From Candidatus Methanoplasma sp. (GTDB taxonomy: Archaea; Thermoplasmatota; Thermoplasmata; Methanomassiliicoccales; Methanomethylophilaceae), in contig JAIRQG010000028.1 in the NCBI GenBank assembly GCA_031256615.1, positions 1 through 6,990 of the forward strand: a stretch of DNA of 6,990 bases. Direction: 5' to 3'. The notes below the pieces were generated by a model. The model ran no database searches, was not told the DNA's origin, and was given only the letters and a program-made list of their open reading frames with translations. A program made the position numbers and the translations under genes. Positions 6,570 through 6,990 of the stretch are shown piece after piece. Every line of letters begins with the position of its first letter. Position 1 is the first letter of the stretch.

Positions 6570-6586
6570 ATGGATGATTAATCCAA
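6570..6586. promoter_or_regulatory. Operator site 4, before hydrolase copy B
   Basis: ATGGAT-GATTA-ATCCAA is the same element with one mismatch at the outermost arm base and the same spacer as site 3. It lies two bases upstream of ATG 6567, exactly as site 3 does before copy A. Confidence 0.72.
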
Positions 6587-6590
6587 TGGT

Positions 6591-6597
6591 TAATAAT
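6591..6597 (-). promoter_or_regulatory. Weak TATA-like box of hydrolase copy B
   Basis: The minus strand reads TTATTAA within AATTATTAACC. It is centred 16 bases from the operator centre, as in copy A, and predicts initiation near 6569. It is a poorer TATA match than the boxes of the other genes. Confidence 0.35.
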
Positions 6598-6780
6598 TGT
6601 AGCGATTGGATACTTTACATCTCTTCGACACGTGCTTGAACATTTGCAATAGTTTCTGAAAACCGACTTTTTTTGACCCTTATTTTTACCAGTTCCAAGA
6701 GAAATTATGTATGCGTCAGGAGCATGCGACTGGGATGAAGGCGGCGCAGTGCTCCGCCCGTGCATGAAGATACGAGCTCC
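6598..6780. other. Intergenic stretch upstream of hydrolase copy B
   Basis: No gene is supported. The minus-strand frame of copy B stays open through here to an ATG at 6765, but the sequence (HGRSTAPPSSQSHAPDAY and onwards) has no family features. A 5-base-stem inverted repeat GGCGG...CCGCC lies at 6740-6758. A lone half-site TTGGAT occurs at 6606-6611 without a partner arm. Confidence 0.4.
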
Positions 6781-6990
6781 GATAGTATATGTTCAAGGCT
6801 CCTTCCTATGAACCCTTATCTTAAGCGTTCTAGGGCACTATGACCTCTGCTGACCCCTCATAGGTCAATCCCGCGCCCTCACTGGCGGGGTTGCCGTCTC
6901 CGACGGCGTACCCGCGAGGTCTCCCGAGGTAAGTGTCTGTACTTTGCCTCATGCAATCGCCGAATTTACGCAGATGCATCTGTACAGTGT
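6780..6990 (-). mobile_element. Probable decayed group II intron fragment
   Basis: This stretch is GC-richer than its surroundings and packed with short inverted repeats: TGACCT...AGGTCA (6841-6867), CCCGC...GCGGG (about 6870-6890) and GCCGTC-TCC-GACGGC (6893-6907). On the minus strand it contains GTCAGCAGAGGTCATAGTGCC followed by GGAAGGAGCC, which resembles, from memory, the conserved region preceding or starting the maturase frame in bacterial-type group II introns. A minus-strand frame from ATG 6952 to a TAG at 6830 encodes 40 residues including ASEGAGLTYEGSAEVIVP, which resembles peptides in intron-encoded protein N-termini. No reverse transcriptase domain follows; the hydrolase region begins instead, so any intron is truncated on that side. 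The right part lies outside the window. An unrelated structured RNA is the main alternative. Confidence 0.42.

Noticed and set aside
6606..6611. Possible fifth operator near TTGGAT
   Set aside because: Only one half-site is present; at the required 5-base spacing the other arm reads ACATCT, which does not match.
5960..6753. Ten-base direct repeat GCGCAGTGCT at 5960-5969 and 6744-6753 flanking hydrolase copy B
   Set aside because: Several ten-base repeats are expected by chance in 7 kb, and no extended similarity surrounds the two copies, so it is not evidence for a duplication junction or target-site duplication.

Overview
All recognisable genes lie on the minus strand, so the window is read from right (6990) to left (1). 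The most likely host is an archaeon. TATA-type boxes sit about 25 bases before the probable transcription starts. Two genes appear to be leaderless. The binding protein is held by an N-terminal membrane anchor followed by an Asp/Ser-rich linker rather than by a lipobox. Together with a CobN-type chelatase, this style suggests a Thermoplasmata methanogen (Methanomassiliicoccales-like). That placement is an inference from style, not from a marker gene.

Layout in transcription order. 6780-6990 looks like a decayed 5' part of a group II intron: a run of compact hairpins and a 40-codon open stretch with no reverse transcriptase after it. 5971-6567 and 5290-5880 are two tandem paralogues of the isochorismatase-like cysteine hydrolase family. 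26 bases after the second is a small single-span membrane protein start, put out of frame by a 7-A run, and then short doubtful reading frames (4815-5142). 3521-4615 is a membrane-anchored substrate-binding protein of the BtuF/FepB type, closed by a hairpin plus T-tract terminator. 1-3382 is most of a CobN-family chelatase large subunit, whose C-terminus runs off the left edge.

The main discovery is a shared operator. A 17-base inverted repeat, TTGGAT-N5-ATCCAA, sits in the promoter or start region of all four good genes: 3399-3415, 4627-4643, 5883-5899 and 6570-6586. Each copy lies where transcription would begin, so one repressor-like regulator could control the binding protein, the chelatase and both hydrolases as one regulon. 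No regulator gene is in the window.

Functionally, a CobN-like protein co-regulated with a BtuF-like binding protein suggests capture of a metal or metallated tetrapyrrole and insertion or removal of its metal. The hydrolases would be an unexplained added part of the pathway. The operator also shows that the longest reading frames of both hydrolases start too far upstream: their apparent shared N-terminal extension is operator and promoter DNA.
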